From Pinus tabuliformis (taxonomy: Eukaryota > Streptophyta > Pinopsida > Pinales > Pinaceae), in the NCBI GenBank assembly GCA_031772625.1, contig CM062812.1, positions 736,223,714 through 736,287,713 of the forward strand: a DNA stretch of 64,000 nucleotides, read 5' to 3'. Positions 34,929-44,253 of this stretch are shown here, piece by piece (position 1 is the first letter of the stretch; every line of letters starts with the position of its first letter). The notes under the pieces are model-generated. The model did not search any database, was not told where the DNA came from, and was given only the letters and a program-made list of their open reading frames with translations. Made by a program: the position numbers and the translations under genes.

Positions 34929-36398
34929 TTATAGAGAAAGGAGGGCCAGGAAGTTTCCTCCCTGACTCTCATCCACCCATGTGTCAGATTGATGTTGTGT
35001 CCTCAAGTATCTATGCACAGCTTCAATCTCCTCACATGTACATCCAAGCTCACCTAGCTTGTCCTTCGTCAACTGAAAGTCATATATGCCCATAGCATAC
35101 CTGCAAAAGTCCACTATCCCAGCAGGATCTCTACCTCCATAATCCTCATCAACCACTGCTTCTGAAGTAGTACTCAGACTCCCTTCATTTGCAACTCCAT
35201 TGTGAAGATCATCAGTAGAAGATGCTCCTAATAAGTGTCTCCATGTTCGTGAGGTTGTCTTCTCACTTCCATCATCCTTCTTCCTAGCTCTTGCAACGAA
35301 GTCAGTCAACTTCCTTTCCTTCATTGTTTGAGTCACACTCCCAAGTCCTCTTTGCTCCACATCCTCATGCCTCACATTCGGATCTTTGGGATACAAAACC
35401 ATAGAAGTCATCCTTGGTCTATACCCCAAGCAACTCCTTCTATTCATCGGTACCATCATGGTCTTCCCTTCAGCTGTGATCAAGAGAATGTCCCAGTCCA
35501 CCATTGGTATGGCTTGTGCAAGCTCCATAAAGTCCAGCCCCAACACCATAGAATGATCATCCTTGTCCACAACCCTCAAGTCCAACTTTCCAAACCACAA
35601 TCCTACTTTCACCTGAGTGTCCTTCAACACACCTTCAATAGCTCTAATGGTAGAGTTGACTACCTTGAAAGCACTCCATTCCCTCTCCATCTTTGCTTTC
35701 TTCCCAAAATACTTTGCTACCTTCCTGCTTAAGAAGCTATGAGTAGCCCCCGTGTCCACCAAAGTTGCAAATCTCTTGCCCTTCACGGTTACCTGCACAA
35801 AACTTAGCTTCAAGGAATCACCTCCTTCTGTTGGCTTTGTCTTGCACCTTACATCAACAACCTTCTTCAAGAATTCGGCCTTAGAAGTGTCAATTGGTTC
35901 ATGCTCCACCTTGACATTCCTCCTAAGGTACTTCACCTCCCTGCTTGGCTCCTCTAAGCAATTCGATCCTGGTCTAGCTTGACTTCCCTCAAGCTTGTCC
36001 TTCATCGCATCTTTCTCAAGTGCACCAACCAAGTGTCCACTGACCAAGTTCATAGAACTAAACTTCCGAATGTCCTCTGGATGATCTCGGTAGTGAGTTC
36101 CCAACTTGTCAATGTAGTCGAGCTCTTCCTGCTCAATCACAACAACCTTCTTACCAAGAAGCTTCTTCTTTATCTCCTCCTCAACTTGCTTGATTTCGGC
36201 TTCCACCCTGGCACTTTCCTTCCTCAACCGGGCTCTTTCATCAAAGAGCTCTTGAAGATCAAGACCACTCTGTTGGATCTCCTCATCAAGTTCCTTGAGT
36301 TCAACATCTGTCGTACTTCCACATTGGCTCTTGAGTTCTTCAAGTTCCCTCCTTAGTTCTGAACAGCTCTCCCGAATCTTCATGTTCTCAGCTTTCAT
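34929..36398 (-). CDS. Element B ORF: coiled coil plus retropepsin-like protease, 489 aa
   Basis: Starts at an ATG (36398-36396) and is open for 489 codons. Residues 1-100 form a charged coiled coil with heptad-like Leu/Glu/Lys spacing (LRRELEELKSQ, RLRKESARVEAEIKQVEEEI). Around residues 205-310 lies a retropepsin-type domain with LVDTGATHSFLS and, later, MVLGLDFM, the usual second conserved block. The C-terminal 170 residues are Ser/Asp-rich, ending GGNFLALLSL. No zinc knuckle, RT, RNase H or integrase is visible in or beyond it. It probably served in particle assembly and processing, relying on another element's RT and integrase. The sequence upstream toward the primer site was separated from it by element A's insertion. 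Confidence 0.8.
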   Translation of the reverse strand: MKAENMKIRESCSELRRELEELKSQCGSTTDVELKELDEEIQQSGLDLQELFDERARLRKESARVEAEIKQVEEEIKKKLLGKKVVVIEQEELDYIDKLGTHYRDHPEDIRKFSSMNLVSGHLVGALEKDAMKDKLEGSQARPGSNCLEEPSREVKYLRRNVKVEHEPIDTSKAEFLKKVVDVRCKTKPTEGGDSLKLSFVQVTVKGKRFATLVDTGATHSFLSRKVAKYFGKKAKMEREWSAFKVVNSTIRAIEGVLKDTQVKVGLWFGKLDLRVVDKDDHSMVLGLDFMELAQAIPMVDWDILLITAEGKTMMVPMNRRSCLGYRPRMTSMVLYPKDPNVRHEDVEQRGLGSVTQTMKERKLTDFVARARKKDDGSEKTTSRTWRHLLGASSTDDLHNGVANEGSLSTTSEAVVDEDYGGRDPAGIVDFCRYAMGIYDFQLTKDKLGELGCTCEEIEAVHRYLRTQHQSDTWVDESQGGNFLALLSL

Positions 36399-36598
36399 CG
36401 CAACCCAGTCAGAACTCCATCAACTCATTTGTTCCAACACTTTGTATCGGAAAGCTTCAACTGCACCATGGCTAGACTCACGTATTGTAGGTTCATCTAC
36501 CATCCCTGCCCTTTTAGCCTTCTTCATGTTCACCAAGTCCCTGCAACCTGAACCAACCCTTGTTCCACTTGTGTGAAATGGTTTCCTTCACCTGCAAG

Positions 36599-36603
36599 TA
36601 CCC
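36599..36603. repeat. Target-site duplication of element A (left)
   Basis: TACCC, identical to 57518-57522. Confidence 0.88.
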
Positions 36604-38029
36604 TGTTAGCTACCTATACCAATAGGTTTCTTATTTCATGATTGACAATGAAAAAGTCCCAAATATGCTCTGCTTTGATCATGCAAAGATCACATATTTC
36701 CAAGAGAAAACAATCTGTGTATATAGCTTGATGTTGTCTAAATTTTGATGGATGGTCCAACAGCCTAATCTGGATCATGCCATGTTTTAAATTTTCAGTT
36801 GTAGAATAGAGAAAGAAGTCTGTCCAAACTGTTTAATCTTGGCAGACAAGTAGCTTAGGTAGAGAAGTAAGGTTCCCAACTGCTTAATCTGGGACCTTGG
36901 AAGCAATAAGGGTAGCAGTAGATAGAAAATCAAAAGGAAAAAGCCAAAGAAAAGAAAAGGCAAATAAGGGTCTGCAAGTCCAAGTGCACCCACCAAGAAG
37001 AAACAAAAAAATGCTAGGCAAGTAGATGGGTAGGCAGTTGGGGTTGCAGAAATATTATTCCTTACAAATAATGTGTGCTGAAATGTCCACAAAGGAAAAT
37101 CAATGGTTGAGAAGCTCCCCTTCTCCATTAGGTTGCAGCAAAGCAAGGAAGCATGTCTAACTTCCCAAATTTCCCCTTTCACTCTTATTACTAACATCCC
37201 TTCATCTATGGAGATTGATGAAAAGATCTGAGGTTTCATGGTGGTTCTTATTCATCTAAAAAGCCACATTTATTGTCTAAAAATCTTTTCATTTTGATCT
37301 ACTCCCTAAACTAAGTGACTTTCAAATACACTTGATGAAATCACTCCTCATTCACTTTCCTCATTCACATTAACCCCTAACTTCTATTATCTAAATCCCC
37401 TAATCTTCCCTTTTCCCTACTAGTATAACACCATGGTGTATAAACCCCAAACATAGTATAAATATCCCCCCCCCTTGGCACTATAGCCAAATAAGTTGTT
37501 TAAGGAGGCTTCAGTCCACCAGGGGCTGTGGTCAACCCTGTCTTGGAGCTGCTCTAACCTCTGGTTATGAGCAACAACCTTTCCCCTAAGCCCTCACCTT
37601 CCCTCTGCTAAAAAAAAACACAGAAAACCCCTTTCCCCCTGCTAAACCCACTCCTAAAACCTCTTTTCCCTTTAAAAAAAACCCTTGAAAAACCCAAAAA
37701 TCCCAAAAACGCATGCAAAAACCCTTAACCCTAAGGTTCTCCGCCCGAAAATATTTAATTGAATATTTTAATCGGCCAGCAGGACCCCCCAACCTGCACG
37801 ATCCGACGGAGGACCCGCCAGCCGTCCGATCTCCGCCGCCCAGATCTAACGGTGGGCAGTAATTTTCGCTCCCCGACTTGCCGACCTTTAGCGTCCGGGG
37901 AAAGTGGTTTTCCGCCCCGTACAAGGGACGCGTTGCAGGCGGTGGGGTTGTTCGGAGCCCCCCTCCCCGATACCGCCTTTGCCCAAAGGTGGTGCGGGGA
38001 ACCCGCTTACCACCGTTCCTTTACCGCCT

Positions 38030-38215
38030 TCCCTTACGTCATCACTACGTCAGCATGACGTAGCGCCCTCCTCCGCCCCCGCGCCATATGATCCTCCACG
38101 TAGCCCTGCCACCTTATCCACCCGCCACCGTGTCCCGCCACCCTGGCCTACACCTCAGCAGCCACGTCATCCTCCGTACCCGGGCCCGCCATGACGTCAT
38201 GCTGACGTCATCGGC
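38030..38215 (+). promoter_or_regulatory. Cluster of ACGT-core (bZIP-type) sites in the 5' LTR
   Basis: Within 190 bp there are about nine ACGT cores, including TTACGTCATCACTACGTCAG, CATGACGTAGC, CCACGTAG, CCACGTCATCC and a double TGACGTCA block (TGACGTCATGCTGACGTCA, about 38192-38210). TGACG pairs are the classic as-1-type binding sites of TGA bZIP factors, tied to stress and salicylate responses in plants. The cluster lies 550-730 bp upstream of the TATA box. Factor identity is an inference from site sequence. Confidence 0.6.
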
Positions 38216-38764
38216 CGAAAGGTGCCAATTACCCATATTTTCCGAATTTTGTCGTTAAAGTCATGTTTTGGGCAGTTTTTATGTCATTTTCGCGTAAAGG
38301 AAGAGATAGTCGTTGCAGCTGCCAAAGCACCTCCAGACCTCCAAATTCAAAATCCAACCGCTCAAATTCATCAATTCAACCTCCAGAGTTCGGCCTGTAG
38401 GCTTTTCAAGCGTTTCATCCAGGTATTCACCGTAATTCCTCTGTTTGGCCCATGCATACCATCTTTCTGTAAATTGCCATTAAAACACCTGTTGAATTCC
38501 ATATAAACTCTACACCTACTACCTAAAGTGAGCCAAGTCAACCTGCTTACCTAAGAACCAGAAATTCAACACTCAAACAGGCAATTCGCGGGCCAAAACT
38601 GTGAAATTATCTTCAAGGTGCCCGGCATTGTTCCCTTTTGCCGGGTGTGGACCAACAGCATTTTTTCACCAAAGTAAATCTCACTCACCCTCTGCAGTTC
38701 ACCCCTAGCAATTCACAATCTCTGTGAACCTACCAAGACTGCAGAAGCAAGCCTGTGTTTTCAC

Positions 38765-38771
38765 TATAAAA
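38765..38771 (+). promoter_or_regulatory. TATA box before the LTR-borne ORF (5' LTR)
   Basis: CACTATAAAAAGC gives a strong plant TATA box. RNA start would be near 38797, leaving about 70 nt before the ATG at 38867, which has a good plant context (ACAATGGC). The copy in the 3' LTR is at about 52568. Confidence 0.65.
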
Positions 38772-38866
38772 AGCATTTCAGACTTAGTCCACAGTTTGCC
38801 TATCACCTAAGCTCTTAACAGCTTTGCAAACCAGTGCACCCATATCACTCAAAGTCAAACCATACA

Positions 38867-41800
38867 ATGGCTGCCCCTGTACCCACAGCTCTTAGTGTTG
38901 CTCCATTGAATCCACCCAATAAAGACCTGCAGTCTTTATCTCTTGCTGACCAGGACTACCTTATTGAAGACTATGTGGGAGACAGAGATTTTTTGCAAAC
39001 CTTCAGACAGCTGAGAGAGGACTATCTGATGGGTCATGACACATATGGCATCTGGGAATCAAACCTGCCATACTATTGTCTCCCCTCTGTAAATGTGTTT
39101 CCTGAAATCATTCGCCTATGTGCTGAGAATTATGATGTGCACCATAGGGCCATCAGCACCCCATCTGGGAGGGTCCTTTTCTACATTAACCCTGAGACCA
39201 TCAACAAAATGCTGCATTTTGACCAGACAGAGCTGTTGCTCCCATTCTCTATGAACTATCTGCTGGACACTGGTACCAAAATGACCAGTGAGGAGATTCA
39301 AAGGGTCACCAGGACATTCATGAGACCTGAGTGCCAGCCTACAGGGCCACCTCCTTATTTAAGTATCCACTTCACTAAAGTAGGCAGATTACTCCTGGAC
39401 ATGATTGCTTATGTGCTGGGGTATAGCACCAGTGAGCATGTGGATCAAACCATGCTAGTATTGCTAGTTGTTTACAGCCCAGGCCAACACCCTGCCCACA
39501 AATACAACTTTGCAAAGTTCATTGCCAATAAGATTCATGATCAGCTGAGCAAAGTGGATAGGCAGGGTGTCTTGAAGTACTCATCCTATATTTATCATCT
39601 CTTCATGTATTATTAGTCTGAGGCTTTTCCATGCCATATCAGAAAGCTGGATTATAGAGGGGAAAGAAGATCTGTCATCTTCTGGACCTCTGTCTATCAC
39701 AATGTCACAAACTCGCCCTATTCCTATTGTGAGTTTGTTGACCAATTTGTGTATCCGGTCTCTTGCTTATTAATGAGGTCCCCTCCTCCCAGAATGTCAA
39801 CAGAGATACAAAAGGCCCTGCAGCTCTCTAAAAAATGTAAAATAGGTGATTGGTACCTATATGAGGAGCACACAGTCATCAAGGTCTATGGCTGTGAGCT
39901 CTGTCCTTTCAAACTCCCAAAGTATGGGCCCATGAGGATATTTGCCTTGGAATATTATAGGCAATTGATTCAGTCTGACCTCACCCATTTCCACAGCTCT
40001 AGGAAGAAGGCTCACCTCAAGTTCAAACACCAGTTGGGCCCATTCATCATGAATAAAAAGGAAGGATGGGAAGATGCTGACCTCATCCTCAAGGACAAAT
40101 ATAAACTGTCATACAGTTTCCGGTGGGTCCCTTATGACCCTGAGGGCGTCATCTCTGCAAGAAGAACCAAATACAGACTTCTAGGTTATAGGCATTGTCA
40201 ATACCCACATATTGAGAAATATGCCAACCAGCAAGAATGGCTACAGGGTACTTTAGTTGAAAAGCTAACTGAAGAAGAAATAATGCTTAAGAATATGATG
40301 GAGCTTGAAAAGACCTTTGACCTAGACTCTGTGCAGCAGGTACCCCTCAAACGGCCTCACTCAGCAGGAGAAGGGACCTCGGCCACAAGGACTGCACCAC
40401 AGGCACCCTCTACATCAGCACCGGCAACAGACAAAGGCAAAGGCATAATGGGTGCAGAGGAGGAAACAGTGAAAGAAAAGCCTGCCACTGAAACAGAGCA
40501 GCAAACAGAGCAGCAGCCAGAACAGCAACAAGGGCAAACTGTCCTGCCACAAACTGGGATGCCAGCAGCTCCAATAATGCATACACCACCACCTCAAACT
40601 GAGCAATTGACTGCCCCAATTTTGCAGACCCCAGCACATGAGGAAAGGGGTACAAAAAGAGATAGAGAAGATTCCACTCCTCTTAGTGGATCCTCCCAGC
40701 AAACAGAAGCCAAAAGGCAAAGGCTAGACTCCCCAGAGGTGGAAGAAATCACTGAAGAATTCCTTGACAGCTCAAGGAAAAACAATGAGGACAGCCAGCG
40801 CACAGGAACAAGCTCCTTTCAGCAGGAGCAAGGATTGCAGCTTGGCTTAGAGGTGTCCTCCTCTTCCCAGCAGAGCAAGAAGCCCAAGAGCACTAAGGCT
40901 TCTTTCAAACAAATAAAAGCTCAGAATGAGCTGCTAAGGGCTGAGGTCTACAAGCAATTCATAGATGCAACACCAGCCCAGCAAGAAAGGCTAATGTCGG
41001 TATATGACATTCAGGAGGAAAAATTGCTCCTCAGCCACTTTAAGCCCAAAGGGCCGCAGCCTAAGTCAGCTGCAGATTTTGTGAAGACAAGGGTGGAGGT
41101 CCTAGCCAGAGATATACATCCCATGGACCAGATTGAACTCCATAAGCAAGCCGGGGAGATGGTCTATGCAACCTTGGTGGAGAAGGCCACCATGGCACAT
41201 GAGCTGAAAGAGTCCCTGAAAAACACCAATACACAGTTGGACTTTGAGAGAATGTCCTCTCTGGCCAAAGACAATAGAATAAAGTCTCTGGAGGAGATCA
41301 TCATTGATCTAGGACATGATCCTAGTGATCCAAAGGGTGTGAAGGCCCTTATGAAGAAGAAAGATGATGACCTCAATGCATTGAAGAAAAGATTGAAGCT
41401 GCAGCCCACAGAGCACCCTCAAACAACAGAACTTCAAAAGCAAAAATAGGCTGAGGACCAACTAGACCTCCTAATGTAGCAAGACCAGAGGATCAGGGAA
41501 TTGGAGAAAGAGCTGGAAGGAGCACTACAAGATAAACAGGGAGAATCCACTTCCCAAGCTCCTCCAACTACTTCTACAACAGCAGCAACTTCAGGGGCAG
41601 CAGTGGCCCCCACAACAGAAGCAGCAGGAACAACAACAGCTCCAGAAGCCAGCAAACATGTAGAGGAATTGGCCAGGGCCATCAAAGAAATGGAGCTCCA
41701 GGCCAATGAAATAAATAAGGCCAAGGAAAAATTGGCAGAACTGGATGCCAAGTATGACAAGTCGAAGGTTACTGTGGCTGAACAGGGCAGAGAGATAAAG

Positions 41801-42535
41801 GCCCTCAAGGACAAGATAAAGGCCTTAGAAAAAGAGCTGAAACTAGAAACAGCCATGGCAGACATAAAAAGGATCCTATGGGCCAAAATAGGCCAATCCA
41901 TCACTCAACAATGGAGATCAATAAAAAAAATGCATGAACAGATGGACTTGTTGGGCCAAGCACAAATAGAAATTAATAAGGCCAAAACACTGCTGCAAAA
42001 CAGACCAGAGCAGGCCAACAGAATGATAGACTTCCTGAACAGGCAGGAAAAGGAGGAACTGGCAGCCATAGGCATTCCCAACAGAACAGAGGTTGTCCTC
42101 ACTGCCAAGAAAGTGCTAACTCTCAGGAGCTATGTGCAAACTATGGAGAGGAAGTGCTATGAGATCACAGCAGATGTGGAGGAATTTAAAGTTAAGTTGG
42201 CAGTGCTGCAAGCAAAAGGCCTGCCCAGCCTCCTAGCTGGTGCAGGAAAACTAGTCTCCCGGGATCAATTTGCCAACAGAATGGCAACATACATTGAGAA
42301 TCAGATTACTGCATCTGGCAGCACATCTGAACAAACAGGACCTCCCTCGGGTTAGAGCTTGTATGACAAATTGGAAGGCCTGTTCTTTATTGAGAATGAA
42401 GTGAATCATCTTTTTGAGACTCCTCCTAATTTCTACAGATATACAGAGGCCGATGAGACCTTGATAAAGATTAGGAGGCATCAAATGCCCAAAGAGGATT
42501 GGTGGCAAGCAATGCTTCAAATTCTGCCACGGTAG
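38867..42535 (+). pseudogene. LTR-borne accessory coding region, 5' LTR copy
   Basis: I chose the ATG at 38867 (MAAPVPTALSVAPLNPP); nothing upstream in frame is an ATG. The first 480 codons look like a folded domain rich in aromatic residues (DYLIEDYVGDRDFLQTFRQL, SGRVLFYINPETINKMLHF, YSSYIYHLFMYY), resembling the putative plant transposon or mobile-domain proteins. Then comes a Gln/Pro/Glu-rich linker (about 40330-40740) with a basic nuclear-signal-like patch (GTKRDRED...EAKRQRLD), and a long helical and coiled-coil C-terminal half (about 40880-42300). No RT, protease or integrase motifs. Ogre elements carry an extra ORF before gag, but this one lies inside the LTR, so every element carries it twice. 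This copy has about three breaks. Confidence 0.8.
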
Positions 42536-42857
42536 CTTCAGCTGTTCTGTCACTGCCAGCTCCAGGTCACTACAAGACAAACAGCATGATAAAGTCAGCA
42601 TTGAAAGCAGCTGAAATGTGACTCAGCACATAGACAACGACGGCCAGCCCAAAAGGTAAAAGAAGTGTGCAAATTTTGACAGCGTACCCTCAGCCGACTC
42701 CAACTGCCACCAAGACAACAGGCTCTGACCATTTTTTGACAGCCAAGGCAACAAAAGTTATTACAGCATTAACTTTCTCAGCTGCTACACTCCAGCGGTT
42801 GGCATGCTATTAATGAAGCATTCACTCTCCATTCAGATATTTTCTTATGTAAACTTT

Positions 42858-42867
42858 GTATATATAC
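42858..42867 (+). promoter_or_regulatory. Second TATA-like site near the LTR 3' end
   Basis: GTATATATAC followed by CTCCCCTTAG lies about 320 bp after the accessory coding region and about 850 bp before the LTR end. It is the natural candidate for the start of the genomic (gag-pol) RNA. The same sequence is kept in the 3' LTR near 56662. Confidence 0.4.
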
Positions 42868-43717
42868 TCCCCTTAGTAACGCATAAGGGGTTGGTAATAT
42901 TTCACTCTGAGGCATGTATACTGTGTACTTTCAGAACTGTTTAATACAAAGAGCTAGACCAGCTCAGTGATTTCCTAGAACTATGGTGTCTTGCTGATGA
43001 TTCATGTGTTGATGCAGAATTCCTGTGCTGTCTGATGAAATAACAAGTTTTTTCCTTAAGCTCTGTTCTTGTCTGTCTTATGTTTATCAAATCATATTCA
43101 TGTTACACTAAACTAGCAGTAAAGAAAAAGAATAGTGCAAGATTTGTTTACTACACCCTGTACTCAATTTTTACGGCTGTGAATGTTTGTTTTCAGGATT
43201 AACCACTAACATGAATTCTTAATTGCTCATGTAGCTGTTAATTCTAAGTGTATGAATATTACCTAGAAATTCTTAAATGCTCCTAGGACAATATTCCCAC
43301 TGTCTTTCTCTAGCAGTTTACTGTAAGATTCTTGATTGTCTTGCATATACTGGATACAACCCACCCAATCACCTTATGAATGTTTGTTTCTCAGACACTA
43401 ACCTTGCTCTGCAGCATCACAACAGCATCACACAGCACCTCAAAACAGTTAAAGGACCACTGACTCCATTTCCCAATGACATATAACATTCTAGTGAGAG
43501 CATATATATCTTGACTGAAACATTTTCCAACCAAACACAAAACAAAAGTTTGAACAACATAGCTAGCCTAAAATAATAACAAAACAGAGACAATTACAAA
43601 GAGAGAGCCCTCTCTGATTACAGTTTGGCTAGAAACTATGATCCAAAGATTGGTTAGTGGTTACCCCGGCCGTATTCCCTTGGGAGTCATAGGGAACAAC
43701 CTGGGTGTTAACATAAT

Positions 43718-43736
43718 TGGCGACTCCACTGGGGAC
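43718..43736 (+). other. Primer binding site of element A (tRNA-Arg type)
   Basis: TGGCGACTCCACTGGGGAC lies four bases after the 5' LTR. A TGGCGACTC...GGGGA site is characteristic of Ogre/Tat elements and is complementary to the 3' end of a plant tRNA-Arg. The exact tRNA is from memory of the family, not verified. Confidence 0.75.
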
Positions 43737-44253
43737 TTCCTCAAGATTTTCTAATTTCTGTTTATCTCTTGAAAGCTGCTCATTCCCTTTGTTGCTGGCT
43801 TTGGAAAATACACAGTAAGTTCAAAATCTTGTCTGGCCTCTGTAGACACAAAAATATTCTGCAAAATACCAAAAAGAAGTTTAGAAACTGGCTCCTAAAA
43901 GGGAAACCAGACACACTAGGTCAAACCCTGACCCAAACCCACCAGCTGTTTTTGAAAATCCTAATATAATCCCTAGAATAATTAGAAAGCAGCAAAGGCA
44001 GGAAGATCCTATTGATTTGAGTCCCGAGACAGCCCAACCTGAACCTGTTCCAACCCCTATTAAGGTTCTATTTCGCTCTACCCCTGTCTCCCCCAGTTCA
44101 CCATCCACATCTCAAAGCCCTCCTGGCACATCTTCACCCACTGTACATATCTCTTTGACTAACACTCTAGGTGCTGCCACACCTGTTACCCCTGTGGTAC
44201 ACACCGTTCCTTTTATCCCAGTTGCTCTTGTAAATTCCCCAAACCTTGTGAAT

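Larger units (their letters stand above)
36604..43713 (+). repeat. Element A 5' LTR, 7,110 bp
   Basis: Starts TGTTAGC and ends GTTAACA. Layout: AT-rich leader (36604-37570), GC-rich CpG-dense block (37730-38210) with ACGT-core sites, TATA box (38765), coding region (38867-42535), second TATA-like site (42858), and about 850 bp of non-coding tail to the LTR end. The LTR is longer than the element's interior, which is unusual; most plant Gypsy LTRs are 0.3-5 kb. Confidence 0.95.

Noticed and set aside
36787-38506. Small open frames in the first 2 kb of element A's LTR (for example 37759-38058 and the 150-codon minus-strand frame at 36787-37239), repeated at 50593-52308
   Set aside because: They are kept in both LTRs only because the LTRs are near-identical; no domain, and they overlap the likely promoter block.
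40410-40803. Leu/Cys/Phe-rich minus-strand open frames (also at 54213-54606)
   Set aside because: They are antisense shadows of the Gln/Pro/Glu-rich linker of the LTR-borne coding region and occur identically in both LTRs; no independent start signals or domains.
43716-43740. Possible tRNA gene fragment at TGGCGACTCCACTGGGGAC
   Set aside because: It is a primer binding site next to an LTR: only the tRNA 3'-end complement is present, with no cloverleaf.
44017-44253. Gag of element A starting upstream at 44017
   Set aside because: The frame is open but has no ATG before 44254; the MANRYAPLQ start matches where gag similarity begins. An upstream spliced start cannot be excluded but is not visible.
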